From Gavia stellata (taxonomy: Eukaryota > Chordata > Aves > Gaviiformes > Gaviidae): 64,000 bases of DNA. The stretch is from assembly GCF_030936135.1 (NCBI RefSeq), contig NC_082611.1, positions 9,377,001-9,441,000 of the forward strand, read 5' to 3'. A model generated the notes under the pieces. The model ran no database searches and had not been told where the DNA came from. It saw only the letters and a program-made list of their open reading frames with translations. The position numbers and the translations under genes were made by a program. Shown here in pieces: positions 13,328 to 25,677 of the stretch. Numbering within the stretch: the stretch's first letter is position 1; each line of letters opens with the position of its first letter.

Positions 13328-13551
13328 ACTGCTTTCTTACCTCCATCGGTGTTTTCTTTAAATTTTAAAGCTTTTTGTGTGTGGATTAAAACCAGCCATG
13401 TCTAGGTCACACATAGGAAGGAACCATTTGAGACCAGACACAAAGGCCAACAGTGAATGTTTATTGGTGGCTGATGTCGGTGATCATGGTTCAAGACAGC
13501 CTACTTACATTACTAAGGACAAAGATAGACTCATGGACAGTTTGTGGGGGG

Positions 13552-13567
13552 TTTTTTTTTTTTTTTT
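13552..13567. repeat. Poly-T tract
   Basis: A run of 16 T preceded by six or more G and followed by four C. Simple sequence in the THUMPD1 and copy B 3' flank. Confidence 0.8.
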
Positions 13568-14191
13568 CCCCTTCTATCTCTCACTCGTCTGTGTGTCTAC
13601 AGGACCTACCCTCAAAAGAAATTGCTAAATAGCTACCATTCATTTGTCAAGCCTGTGTCTGACATTTAGATGCTGTCTATGCTGCAGTCTTAAAGATGTC
13701 TGCATTCTTTAACTTCTGATTTTTCATAATTTGCACTTCTGAACATTCATTGTTAACACACTAATTCCTAAATCTTGAGGCCCTCAAGATTCATACAAGC
13801 AGGGTGCTTAATTTGGATGCATGCAAGATCTATGGCCATTTCTGGGAACTTCACTGCATACTATCATGATTTCCTCATTAATAAGCCTCTTGTGAGTTAA
13901 AATACGTGGTTCTCAAAGAATGAAGACACCGCTCCTTCACCTGGTAATCACTTAATTCTACTTGTAATTCTGAAAAGCGTTAGGTGGCTGGAACATGTGT
14001 TTGCATATGCCTTGCTAAGTAGGCTTGATTTTTGTTAAGAAGACAAACATTAAAAAATGTACATTCGGAGTTTTTAAACCTTGTGCTATCAGGTGAAATA
14101 CAATCCTATGTTGGTGCTTACAGTTGTAATAGAAAAGCTCCATTATGGATGAAATTGATAGGGATAGGCTTTTTTAGATTGCTTATCAAAA

Positions 14192-17100
14192 CTAAATCTG
14201 TCCCTGCTCCTTGTTCCTCAGTTCATTCCGTCTGATTTTCCCAGCGATTGTCTTTGGCAGCTGCTGGACAAATTCAATCTGATTCAAAAGAGGAAAAAAG
14301 CAAAATGAGCAGATTGCATTTACAAATTTTTTTTCTGATCAGCATAGGTCTCTGTCCTACTTAATTTAAATAAGAATTAGGTGACTGGGGAAATAACTCC
14401 AATTTGGTTTTAGATTGTGTTGTATCTATTATTTTCCAAAATCTTCTTTAAAATAATACTTGTATTTTTTCTTGCACAGCACATATTTGGGCTTTTTCTG
14501 TTTGTTACTGAGTTTTAACTGAGTCTAATCTTTCTGTTTCTAGCCTCTCAATGGTTAAAATAGGTGTTTGAGATTTTTTTGTTTTTTAATACACTCATGT
14601 TAACTTGCTTTTCTGGGGTACTTGTATGGAGCAGTGACTTTCTTGACATGATCTTGCAATTCACAGTTTCTTTGGATCTTGAGACTTAAAGGAAGGAGAT
14701 AAGACCACAAAAGCTTTTACCACCTACAAAGGGAAAATAAATTAAAAAATACAGCATTAATTAAACTAGAGCAACCTAACAAATAAGGCAATTCATTGAG
14801 AAAAAGTGAGTATTGCCTACAGTACAGGCTTGCTGTATCACACCTCTGCGGTACAGCAAAATTCACCTTTGTGTAAGCAAATTTAAAATTCGGACGAAAG
14901 ACTGTTTCTACCTTACATTAGTAAAGGTCCTAAGCAATTAATGATAAAAGTTTCAAACTCTGCTTCCAAATTTGTAAAAGTTCTGTAAAGGACTGTTCTA
15001 AAGTTCTTAGATGCTAGGGCCTTTTCTGTAAAAACATGTTGTTAAAGTAAAGAATATAATTCTCCAGGCAGTGGGTCAAAGCGTACAGCAGTTCTTACCA
15101 GAGTCACCTTTATACTTAACGTCATGTTCTTTAGGAAACTAAGGATTGTATTTTCATTACAAAAAAGAAAGGAATATGGGATACACAAACTACTGTTTCC
15201 CTCACTTTGGGTAAATTGGTGAAAAAGTTGGTATAGCTAAATTAAGAGTCTTATGAATTCAGTGGCAGTTGAGTGTAAGCTCTGTCACACAAGGCACTTT
15301 ATGAATAGGAGAGTGACCACTAATTACCTCTCCTCTGATGGGATCTGGGCTGCTGACAACAGCTGACTCAACGACAGCTGGGTGCTGTATCAGGGCACTC
15401 TCTATTTCAAATGGTCCGATACGATACCTAGGAGAGAGACAAATTATATGCTTAGTAGGTGAAAGGTATATGGTTATTTTTTAGACATTTCTTGGCATTT
15501 TAACTGAAATCTACAAACCTGGAGGAGATGATGACATCATCAGATCTCCCCATATGTATCCATCCTCATCCATGCTCCCTCTGTCTCCAGTGAAATAGAA
15601 GTTCCCACGGATTGTGGAAGCAGTTTTCACTGGATCATCCTGTTGAACAAGCAACAATTAAATATGCTAACCATTGAGAAGCCTTAAGCTAAGAGATGAG
15701 TTTTGCCTCCTTGGACGCTACCCCTAGTATCTTTCACAGCTTGTTTTCTGTTTCAAGAATGTAAGAGCTTGTGCTTGCTTTTCCCAGAGGGAAAAACTTC
15801 CCCCAAGGGCAGATACAGAACTGAAGATCACACAGTAGGTCTGCAGAAGAATGGGGGAGAGAATGGAAGTTTCATAAGTCAGAACACAGTCAAGTCATGA
15901 AGAGCCACACCTCTTTGGTGTTGCACTTGCTCCTGTTGGTATAAATACGTACCATGCTGAGGGCCTGAACTGTCTCTCTGGAAATTCATTTGGCTTACCA
16001 GGTATCGAGTGAAAAAAGTAAACGGCCGCTTGGCATCCATTTTGATAGCAATGTCTCCTTCTCTCCCAGGAGGCAGAACACTGCCATTTTCATCTATAAT
16101 CTGCAATAGGAAAGGCAAATGGGTGATTATAACTTCCCATTTTAAGAGACCCATGATCTAAAACTAACCAGCAGCCAACAGCTCAACCAAAAAATTAAGC
16201 TTGCCCTAAATACTGCTGTATGGTACTGAAACTTGTACAGTTATGTTGTACTCTCTTGTGTTTTACTTCCTATGAAATCAACAGCAAACAGAAAAGGGGA
16301 CCACCATACCTGAACATCGTAGGGGGGAGCTGCCTTTCCCAAGGAACCTGGCTTAATTTTCATTCCTTTCGTATTTGCACATATCATTCCCTGTTGGAAA
16401 AGACAACCAACCAGCCCAGGTATTTTTCACTGTCATTCCTGAGGCTATTCCTGTTCTTGTACTATGCCCACTGTTGAGCTAGCATAAGATGTAAATCTTC
16501 CATCTGTGCGAGCCAAAACATTTGTGAACTTCACTGAGAGTCTTGGACAAAAAGTTCAAGATATTTCACAGCTTAAGTAGTCTTAGAAGCAGTATCATAA
16601 CCAAGCCATAATTCTAAGCAAAACAATAAACTTTGTAAGGCCATTACCACGTATTCTAATGCCATCTTTCTTTTTAGTCAAATATGTATGGCCAAGTTCC
16701 ATATTTACCAAGAGGAATGAGGTGACAGCTGAGTTGTAACCCTTTACAAAAACATCTGAACGTACAATTTCAGTTTGGCCGTAGCCTTCACAGATTGTCA
16801 GTCCTGTTTGGCTTTTCCACTTTGCCATCACTTCTGGGTTGAGTGGTTCCCCTCCAGTCAAACAGTGCTTCAGTGTCTTGAATGCATACCTTCATAAACA
16901 GAGGACATATTGCTGAGTATCAGAGGACAGAAAGGGACAAATTCTGCTCTCCCTGACATCCGTACGTCCAACCTCCTGACTTCAGGACACACCGGGCTCC
17001 CTCATTAGGGTTAGGGTTGAGAGAAAGCCTAGAGGTCCAGTTGGAGTGGGGCTGGAAAGGGGCTGCCAAAGTGGTGAGCTGCAAAGATGCACAGGACTGA

Positions 17101-20100
17101 TGGCAGTACAGCCACATGTGTGCCTTCAAGGGCTGAGTACCAGCCTCTGTATTTACTGTCTGTAACGCCTGAAGGCAAAATGTGCTCTGGGTTGGAGGTG
17201 CCTGAGGGGTGTATTTCATCACCTCTCTGCAGTACTAAGGAGAAGGCTCTGCCTCCTCACAGCCCCTGCCTCCAACACAGAACTTCCACCAGTCTGAGAG
17301 TTTAAGTGGCTATGAGGGCTCATAGAAATCATTGTTAAAGAGCCAGGCAATAGCTTGAACAGATACAGCATGGTCACTTGTGAACAGACACGTGGTACCT
17401 GGTGAGGTCATGCTGTACCAGCATGCGGTAGGCAGTTGGGGCGCCGCACAGAGTGGTCACTGGATATCTGCACAAGGTCTGACAAATTAAAAAAAAAAAA
17501 GAAAAGAGGGTTAAACAATACTGTTTTGGGAAAAAACTTACCGCTAACTATTCCTTTCTATTCCATACTAGGGCACAAATTAAAAGACCTGATTGTAACC
17601 TCACTTACATGGAAAGCAAAGTAATTGCCGTCACTGTCAGTGTTCAGGAAAGATGTTACAGTGCCCTGAACATCAGCTGAAGAGGCGATATACATGGACT
17701 GTGGTAAATCACTGGCGTACCTAATTTGTCCCGATGCTCACTTGAAGCACAAGGACCATCCCTTGGTATGAAACCCTGGCTCTGGAGGTGCAACATAAGT
17801 TTTGCCAAGGACTTGAGTAAAGCCTACATCTCACTCTAGGAGAAAATCAGGCACCTCAAAATGGAGGCACCTAAAATTATAGGTTTCTTTTGAACATTTT
17901 GTCTGCGTCAGTCTTTTACCCAGCCCCACACTTTCTGAAATGGACTGTTGTAAATCTTTAGTCATACTGCAATTCCCTCAGCTGTCCTGACAAAGGGCCT
18001 GACACACAGAGCCAAGTCTCCATGAGACCTGGCTGAGTTGTGAGTAATGCTGTATTAAAAGGTTGCTTTGGACTAGCAAATTTATATATCCTCCTTTACC
18101 TGGGACAGAACACAGGACATGAGTGCCTTGCTAGAAAACTAAAGAACTCAGCTGAGCCTCTGTTTTCTGATACATCTTTATTTCTCACCCGTAACACCAG
18201 CAGATGATTCACAGTCACTAAGGCAGAGCTAAGCCTTACTTTTTTTTTTTTTTTAACCTCACTTCTGCCTGCAATGAAAATTTGCTCAGAGAGGGGGACA
18301 GGTAGCGATAAATAAAAGAAAGGGGAAGACCTCTCATTCACCAGCCTTCACTCCAGCCACACCATGGGTAAAGCAGCCTCTACTATCAAACTTCATTTTG
18401 TGCAAAGATGTGAAACCCCACGCACATTGCAAGTGGATGTTTGCAAGGCCAAGAAATTTATACAAAAAAGAATACAAAACTGGCAACTACCATTTTAGAA
18501 AGGAAATGAAAATGGGATTAAAATCCCCAAAAAACCCCCACATGTTAGGAACGTACACTTTTCCACGCAGGTGCTTTGAGCCATTTCGGAACAGCACTCT
18601 TCCCTTTGTGTTAGATTAAAACTCAGATTGGATTGAGAAGCTTGAAAACAATTTCTTTTAAGAACAAGTCAATCTCACAGCTTCAGTGTTTTCCAGTACT
18701 GACTTGCCTTTCTTAAGGGTCACAGCAGCGTAATTAAAATATTAATTTACATGTAATTCAGCTCATTTATCATTTCAATAGTGAAATACAGTAGGGGAGA
18801 GGTTTAAGTAACACCAGTAACTCCTACTGATCAGAAGCAGCTGGTAATATCCTGTGCCCAAAAGAGTCATTCTGCAAAATCCTTCCTGTATTATATTCCT
18901 ATTCAAAAAACAGTCACCTTGTGGTTAATGCCATCTTAAAACAGCTAATCCCATAAACCTAAGAGGCTCAGTTTTGTGGCCTGCCTGGAAAATAACATGA
19001 AATATGAGTAACTGTGAGCATGGTGTTCTTACATTTAAGATTGCTCTTGGATCAAACTGTGGCATGGCATGTACAAAAACACACGTGCCCTGGAACCACG
19101 GACCAAAAACGCTCCCAATAGCTGCCTTTACCCAAGCAGTGTCTGACATGTTCCACATGATGTCTGAGGGAGTCAAATTCATCCAGTATCTGTTGAAGAC
19201 AAAGGTGGCCAATATAAGGGAGTCTGCAAGTGGAAATTAAGAATGTGACTTTTTTGGGGTGGTGGTTTTTTTTTGCTTAGAAAGGCATTGTAAATTTGAT
19301 CTGAAACTCAAGAGGTGAAATAAATGCCCTTTGCCTTTATACTGATGGCAAAGATAAAGAAAATCAAATGGTATCCTAACTCATTATTTAGCCTGGATTA
19401 ACAGGCAAGTAGTTTCTAAAATGGAGCCATATACCATATTGAACAAGATCCTTGCTTCCTAGATACAATTCAGCTGATGAGACCAAAAGAAATGACATGC
19501 ACAACAGTATCGAGGGAGCCTCATCATCCATCATAATTTTATCACATACAAAAACTGTTCTGTTTGCTTCACATTTCAGAGCTGTAAAGGCATAATTAGC
19601 CGAATACTTTACCTTCCACAGAGAAAAAAACCCAGACCAAAGCTTCCATAGGAATGTTCAACCATTTTGGGAGAGCCTGTGGCACCACTGGTAAAATAGA
19701 TTGCCATTGGGTCCTGGCTTTTTGTCTTCACACAGTTATGGACAGCAGGGGCAGCCCTTAAAAAAAATGAAAGGTTATATGAAACAGTGGCTGGCATTAT
19801 TCAGCATACTTAGCTTGGATCCTTTGTGCCCAGTATATGCAGGACTGGTTGTATAGTGAGATGTGAGGGATAAGAAACTACTGAGATCCCCTCACCCTTG
19901 CACTGCTAGTTCTGTATTCAAGTGTTGTTGATCTTGCTCTTTAACTATTCTCCATGTCCACCTTCTCCAGAGTAAAAACGCCAACTGGCTGTCTTTTATT
20001 TGCCTCCCCTACCAACCACCAAAAGGCCCAGCATCCTGTGTTTGACCCAAGTGCCCTCCAGAAAGTGTACCTTCCAGCCTTAGCATGATTAGCTGAGGGA

Positions 20101-23100
20101 GGACCCACCATTTCTTTTGGTCAGTGGTCCCACTGGTTGATTATCCTTGCCATGTTTGGGAATTATAGGGAGGCTCAAACTTTTGGTCATCTGGCACACG
20201 GGAGGAAAACGTTTCTCATCTCATACTAGGATGAGAAAGCAAAACAGTTTCTGTTTCTCTGGCAGGACTGATGTTCAAAAGGGTTTTTGCTTGGCATGCA
20301 AACATTGCCCATGCCTGCAAAGCTGGGCATGGGAAGTCTGTCTCCCCGGGCCAGCCGTCTCCCTGTGCTGGCTGGCAGGCAGACAGGCTGCCTGGAAGCC
20401 CTCGCTCTGGAGCCTTGCAACCTCCTTAGCAGTCAGCTAAGGCAGCCAAGGACATAGGGAGGTGGGAAGTCTGGGCAATTAGCCAGTGGCAGGCTGCCAG
20501 TGGTCTGGTGAGCCAGCAAGCCAGCAGCCCAGCACTCTGGGAAGACTGGGAGCCTGACAGCTGAGCCACCCTGGAGCCTGACAGCCAGCACTTTGCAAGG
20601 CAGCCGTCCGGGGAAACCAGACAGCCTACCTGCCTGACCGCGAGTGACAGCCTCTGCAGGACTGATGCAGTTCCAGACAATATTTAGGTTCTATCAAATC
20701 AATTTTACCCTCTGCCATAGAACTGAGCCGTGGAATATTAGCCCAGCATGAAAGAGGATTCATCAAATTGACTTGACAATGTTTTAGTAGCTCTAGGATG
20801 TTTGAGAATGCAGTGTTACTGCTTCCTCCGTCTTCCAGTTTAGTGACACTGAAGTGGGCAATTGTTGAAAGGAGCAGATGAAAATACAGTGAGACTGTAC
20901 AGCGAGCTGCACAGGTACTGCTAGTTCAGACACCTGTGGCTGTGAGAACACATGATACATCTTACAAAGCTCTTAAAGTGACTGAAGAGCTTGGATCCCA
21001 CCTTGAAAGAATGGTTTTAGCTACATAGATGCTTTTAACAAAATACCAGCTGCTAAAATCACACCTAAGGCCTTGAGCAGGTTGCAGCAGGGTATTTGCT
21101 TCTGTTCCCCACTCTGCTTCTCCACCCCTTCTACAGTGCCATGCACTGCAGTGAAGAGCTGTCTGTTGGGTGCCATTTAGTAGCTGCTTTTCAGTAGTGA
21201 GGCAGGTGGATTCCTAAACATATTAGGTTCATTTTGCAGTGTGCTTTTTTAGCCTTTTATAGTGAAAAGCTATTCACATTAGCCTTATTATCATCAAGTT
21301 TTAGGAATATGGATTGGAATAATTGGTATAGAATATTTTTCTTTGAGCTTTAAAGGGTAAATAGGGCACAGGTGTCAATAAAAGAGGCTTTCCTATCCAT
21401 TTTTCCATATTATTTCATAGTCATATGTAACAAACCTAGACATCATAAGACTGTACTTATTTTTTAATTAACAATTTGGCTATTCCCAAATATTCCCTTT
21501 CTTCATAGAAAAGAGACTAAATTGCCTTCTCTCCCACCCCCTCAAAGGTACCTAGTTCATGAACGAGACACAAGTGCACAAGTGTGTTTAAACAACATGA
21601 GAAATTTTCCACTAGAGATAACTATGATGGAGCTAAGGAAGAAGGCACTTACTTGAGCAAATCACTGAAGTTCAGCCACTCGGCCCTGCTGCTTTCAGAT
21701 ACAATTAGCTTCGTTTTCAGAAATTCGCACTTGGATGCAACTGAGTCCACCACAGGAGCAAGCTCATCAGTTGTAATAATGCACTTAGCCTTGGAAACCA
21801 GCAATCTATAGCAAATGTCCTGTGCTGTCAGTTGTGTTGTCCCTGGGATGATGATAACACCTGAAAGTGCAATAAAATGGGGAATTTATTAGGTATTTCT
21901 CATTTTCAGGCCTGATCACTTCATAGCTTCTCCTGATTTGTTGAATACCAGCACCATTCAATCCAGAAATGAGGAGAAGGTAAAACAAGTCCCAGACCCC
22001 TGAACTTGAATACAGATGTGCAGATCTGAAGTACAAAATAACTTCTATTTCTATGAGATCCTTTGCTCCAGGCACAATGTAAGTAGAAAGTATAACTCTG
22101 GGGCAGTAAAAGCTAGCAGCTTTAACTTAAGTCTGTTGAAGGTAAATCAAATTGATTTAACACAACCACATTGATTTAACACAATCAGCACAAGCCACAG
22201 AAAGTGAAAGAAAAATTATGAAGGTAATTCCATCAGTCATAAAAGACTAGCCCTGTCAGCACCTTTGATTGTCAAATGTTGAAGCTACAAAGTCAAATAA
22301 GAAATTTAAATGTTAAATGAATTGTTAACCAGCTTTTGGCATAGAAAGTAACAAACAGTCAACAGACCATTAGGAATGATAGAATTCACCTGTTCGCATA
22401 CAAGCCACGTTCAGCAGCCACCACTCTGGGATTCGGGGTAGAATCACTAAAACTCCGTCTCCTCTTTGCAGACCACATGGGCCAGTGAGCATGTTGGCCA
22501 CTTTTTGCGACAGGAAGCTCAGCTTTTCAAAGCTCCATTTCATTTCATCTCCTTTCCCATTTATCCACCAAAGAGCTGGGTTTGATGGTCCCTTTTGTTC
22601 CTATACACAACGCAAGGGTAAATATCATGCTGGTTACTTCTGAGACTCCTGTAGTTCCTTGTAGAGTGTTTGGGATGCTCCAGGCAGTGGAATCTGATGG
22701 TGTTGCTTATTCTAGGGCAGGGATATTAAGCATGTTTTGTTTAAAAGAGCTCTTTTCCAAGGCACGTATAAGTTGGTGTGTATATCTACCTGACTTGCAA
22801 TGCTCCTAAATTACTTAGAGGCTTTTATGAACCCAACACTGCCCACACTGTTGAATCAGACTCACAGAGACAAAGCACCATGTCCCTCTGTTGCTAAAGC
22901 AAATTGCCTCTCCTTTCTCTGCAATGTAAGATTACATTAAAACAGAAATAGGGGAGAAAATTCCAGTCCCACTGAAGCCAGCGATGGTTTTAGACTTGAC
23001 TTTGGGGATAGGGGCACGGTTTCACTAAAAATACTGAATCTACAGAGTCAAAAATGCTACCTTTTCTATTTGAGACCACTTGTCCAGCACATCACTTGCA

Positions 23101-23261
23101 AAATTAAAGTACTCAGGTACTTCCTGTTCACAGCGACTGATAGCTTCATAGTCTGAGAAATTCAAAGATGCAAAAGTCTTGTGATACTGATGGAATAATC
23201 TGCGCAGAGTCTGGATGCTCCATGGGGACCGCAACACTTGAAATTCAAGTAAAATCTTCAT
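14192..23261 (-). pseudogene. ACSM4: ACSM copy B, ACSM4-like, all 13 coding exons but frame lost
   Basis: Coding exons are 23061-23261, 22390-22600, 21653-21860, 19613-19756, 19033-19189, 17399-17478, 16766-16889, 16310-16390, 15999-16100, 15519-15639, 15328-15427, 14609-14723 and 14192-14278. Exons 1-9 are open (436 codons) and exon 13 ends in a normal tail with PKTIAGKI, the catalytic-lysine motif, then TAG. Exon 10 is 121 bases against 128 in copy D and exon 12 is 115 against 120. After the first loss the frame meets TAG at 15402-15404, giving about 484 residues without the C-terminal lid domain. The ATP-binding loop reads TSGATGSPK, with Ala where Thr or Ser is required. The exon 12 donor is GCAAGT. 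WNMSDTAWVKAAIGSVF in exon 5 and GMICAN in exon 8 match what I recall of mammalian ACSM4. Either a young pseudogene or, less likely, two assembly errors. Confidence 0.72.
20336..20650. repeat. GC-rich degenerate repeat tract in intron 3 of copy B
   Basis: An island of CAGCC and GGCAG-like words inside an AT-rich intron. Two clear copies of GGAGCCTGACAGC lie at about 20549-20561 and 20573-20585, and variants of CCAGCA recur around them. It looks like a decayed minisatellite. Open frames on both strands here are by-products of the repeat. Confidence 0.5.
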
Positions 23262-23623
23262 GGCACAAAAGCAGATATATGGGGGCTTTTGGAGATGATA
23301 ACCATCAGAACTATTTTTTAATGATTATTTCCCTCCTACAAGAGACAGAAAAATCAATAATAGTATTATGATGTGCACGTTCCCAGATGAGTTGTTGGCT
23401 CCAAATGGAACAGATGAATACAGAGCAGCAAATCCACCTCTTTATGACATTTTATCCCACCTCTCCTTATGGGTAACCTAGAGCTCTGGCAACCCTTTTA
23501 AGTCTCCTGCTTTTTTATCTGTCCACAGGTTTCTCAGAGAATTCCCCTTGGAGCTGACAGTTCCTATTCTGCCCAACCAAAGCAGGGGCTTGAAACTGTG
23601 AACAGCTGGGTGTTTCAAAAAAA

Positions 23624-23651
23624 CCCAACCCCCACCCCCCCAAAAACCCCC
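23624..23651 (-). other. Candidate G-quadruplex motif upstream of copy B
   Basis: Four C runs (3, 5, 7 and 5 bases) separated by 2, 1 and 5 bases on the plus strand give a canonical G-quadruplex pattern on the minus strand, the coding strand of copy B. It lies about 360 bases upstream of that gene's start codon. The pattern is seen directly; folding or any promoter role is inference. Confidence 0.5.
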
Positions 23652-25565
23652 AAGAACTTGTCAGGACTTGTACCCACTATTCCCATGTTTTAAGCACCAC
23701 AGCAGTCTCACCCAGCCCTACAGCTACTAATGGCAAACACAGATTTGGTTGCAGGACGGATGCCATCTTCTGTTCCTAGTTTTTGCCTCAGAATCCAGGA
23801 TATAACCATCACACACCACTACTCAAAGACCAGGGTAATCGCTAGCAAGTAGGGATGAGGGGTCTGTGCATTTAGCCAATATGGAAGAGATGTGATAAAC
23901 ATCCTTACTGTTGCTTTTGATGCTAAAGCAATAAACGCTAACCAGAAGTATGTTCCACATTGCTCCATTTGCTCTGCCTTCCCTTTGTCCAAAGAAAAGA
24001 TTGTGCCCCCTCTTCTCCCTGGCATTTGCCTGGTATTGGTTGGATAGCAAAGTATCATGAATAACTCAGAGGTGGTTTTCCACATTCTATTATTGATTTG
24101 TTTACTGGACTGCTTTTGCCACATCTGCATTTGTCCTTAAATACACAGAGTTGCATTTGGTTTCACAGAATACCATTTGTAGTTGTGTATTACCCTGAAA
24201 ACACTTTGCAAATGAATTAGAGCTGTATGTATAGGAACATGGTGCTCAGGATACATTCAGCTTCAGAAACTAAAAGATACAGATGAAGGGTTTTTCGTTT
24301 TTCATGTAGTCTGCTTATAACATATTGCTTGTTATCTCTATCCTTAACAGGTCATTAAAAAGCCCGATTCCAGAACTCATGGTTAATCAGTGAAATCTTT
24401 GTAGAATTGGCTGCTGTTTTATTTTTCCCTTAGATCTGAGCTAGCGATTGCAGACTCAGACCTAGAAGATGTCCTTGCAGAAAGAAGCTACTTCTTCAGT
24501 CTGCTTGATACAAAACAGAAAAGTATAACTGCTCTCTGGTAGTCCACCCTCCTTCATAAAAGTGAGAATCATGTGAAGAAAGAGGAATAGAACATGGCAT
24601 TATAGATTTATTTTTTTTACATTAGCAGATGGCATCTTTCATTTTTGAGAAGACTAAGTATTTGAACAACTACTAAATAAAACCTAATTTCTCAGGGTGT
24701 TTAAATAGGTTGTGCTTACCTGGAGATGTTATTCGTGATCAGGTGAGACTTCTTTCAACTCTTCCTCATGTATCTTGCCTAGTACTTATTGGTGAGTATT
24801 GCCTCCTCCTGGGTCACTCTAGTTCTCTGAGCAGTTGTAGCCCTTCTTTAGTATCACACACCATGTTCCGGGGTGGGGATTATTTCCTCCTGAGAGCGCA
24901 GATTTCGTTTCTCCAATTACATTCTGAAGAAAGGCACAATCACTGAAAAAGTTGAGAGAAGATGGAAAGAGCACTGAATATGAATGACTGCATTTCTGGT
25001 TCTCTGCCTTTGGAGAATGGATAATCTACTGTACGTTAATATATAACTCTATTCTATAGCACCAATGACTTTGGAAACAGTAATGGTGGGGCTTTCTTTT
25101 CAGATCCTGGAGTTAAATGTAGTGTGAGAATTGGTATGACAATAATATGGATTTTCATAAGCCTGGTGCCAACAAATATCACCTGTAATATCTGATGGAC
25201 GCTTCCATGGAGAAAATACATACAGTTCAGACATGGGCCATCAGCCCTGAGGAGGACAATGAAAACTCAAACTACAGTCATTGCTGTGAAACAGGGCGAC
25301 AAAGGGATGAGACACAAAATCCATGCTCTGGAAGGCAGCAACATGATGCAGGAACTCCAGCTATTCAATTATGAGACACTTGGTTTAGGTGAATCTACTA
25401 CAGTCACGGTACAGTCTGCTAGTATGCTACCGCAGGCAATAAGCCCTGCAAGGGAAAAATATTTTTAAACTGAGACCTAGATAAATAAAGGCTACACATA
25501 ATCGTACACATAGATTATATAATATATCTAGACTGTATATAAATATAGGTATTTAAAAGACATGT

Positions 25566-25677
25566 AGATGTGGCACTTAGGGACATGGTTTAGCGGTGGA
25601 CTTGGCACTGTTAGGCTTATGGTTGGACTCAATGATCTTAAAGGTCTTTTCCAACCTAAATGATTCTATGATTCTAT
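25566..25677 (+). mobile_element. CR1 LINE, 3' end remnant
   Basis: This matches the well-known 3' end of avian CR1 retrotransposons: GGCACTTAGGGACATGGTTT, then GGTTGGACTC, ATGATCTTAAAGGTCTTTTC and CCAACCTAAATG, ending in the direct repeat ATTCTATG. Only about 110 bases remain, a typical strongly 5'-truncated copy, with its 3' end to the right. It is the clearest lineage marker in the window and points to a bird or other sauropsid. Confidence 0.93.

Larger units (their letters stand above)
11839..14191. other. 3' flank shared by THUMPD1 and ACSM copy B
   Basis: About 2.35 kb between two convergent stop codons. It should hold the 3' untranslated regions of both genes. It contains a compound microsatellite (12404-12466), a run of 16 T (13552-13567) and an overlapping pair of poly(A)-signal-like hexamers (13319-13327). 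No further coding sequence was recognised. Confidence 0.6.
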
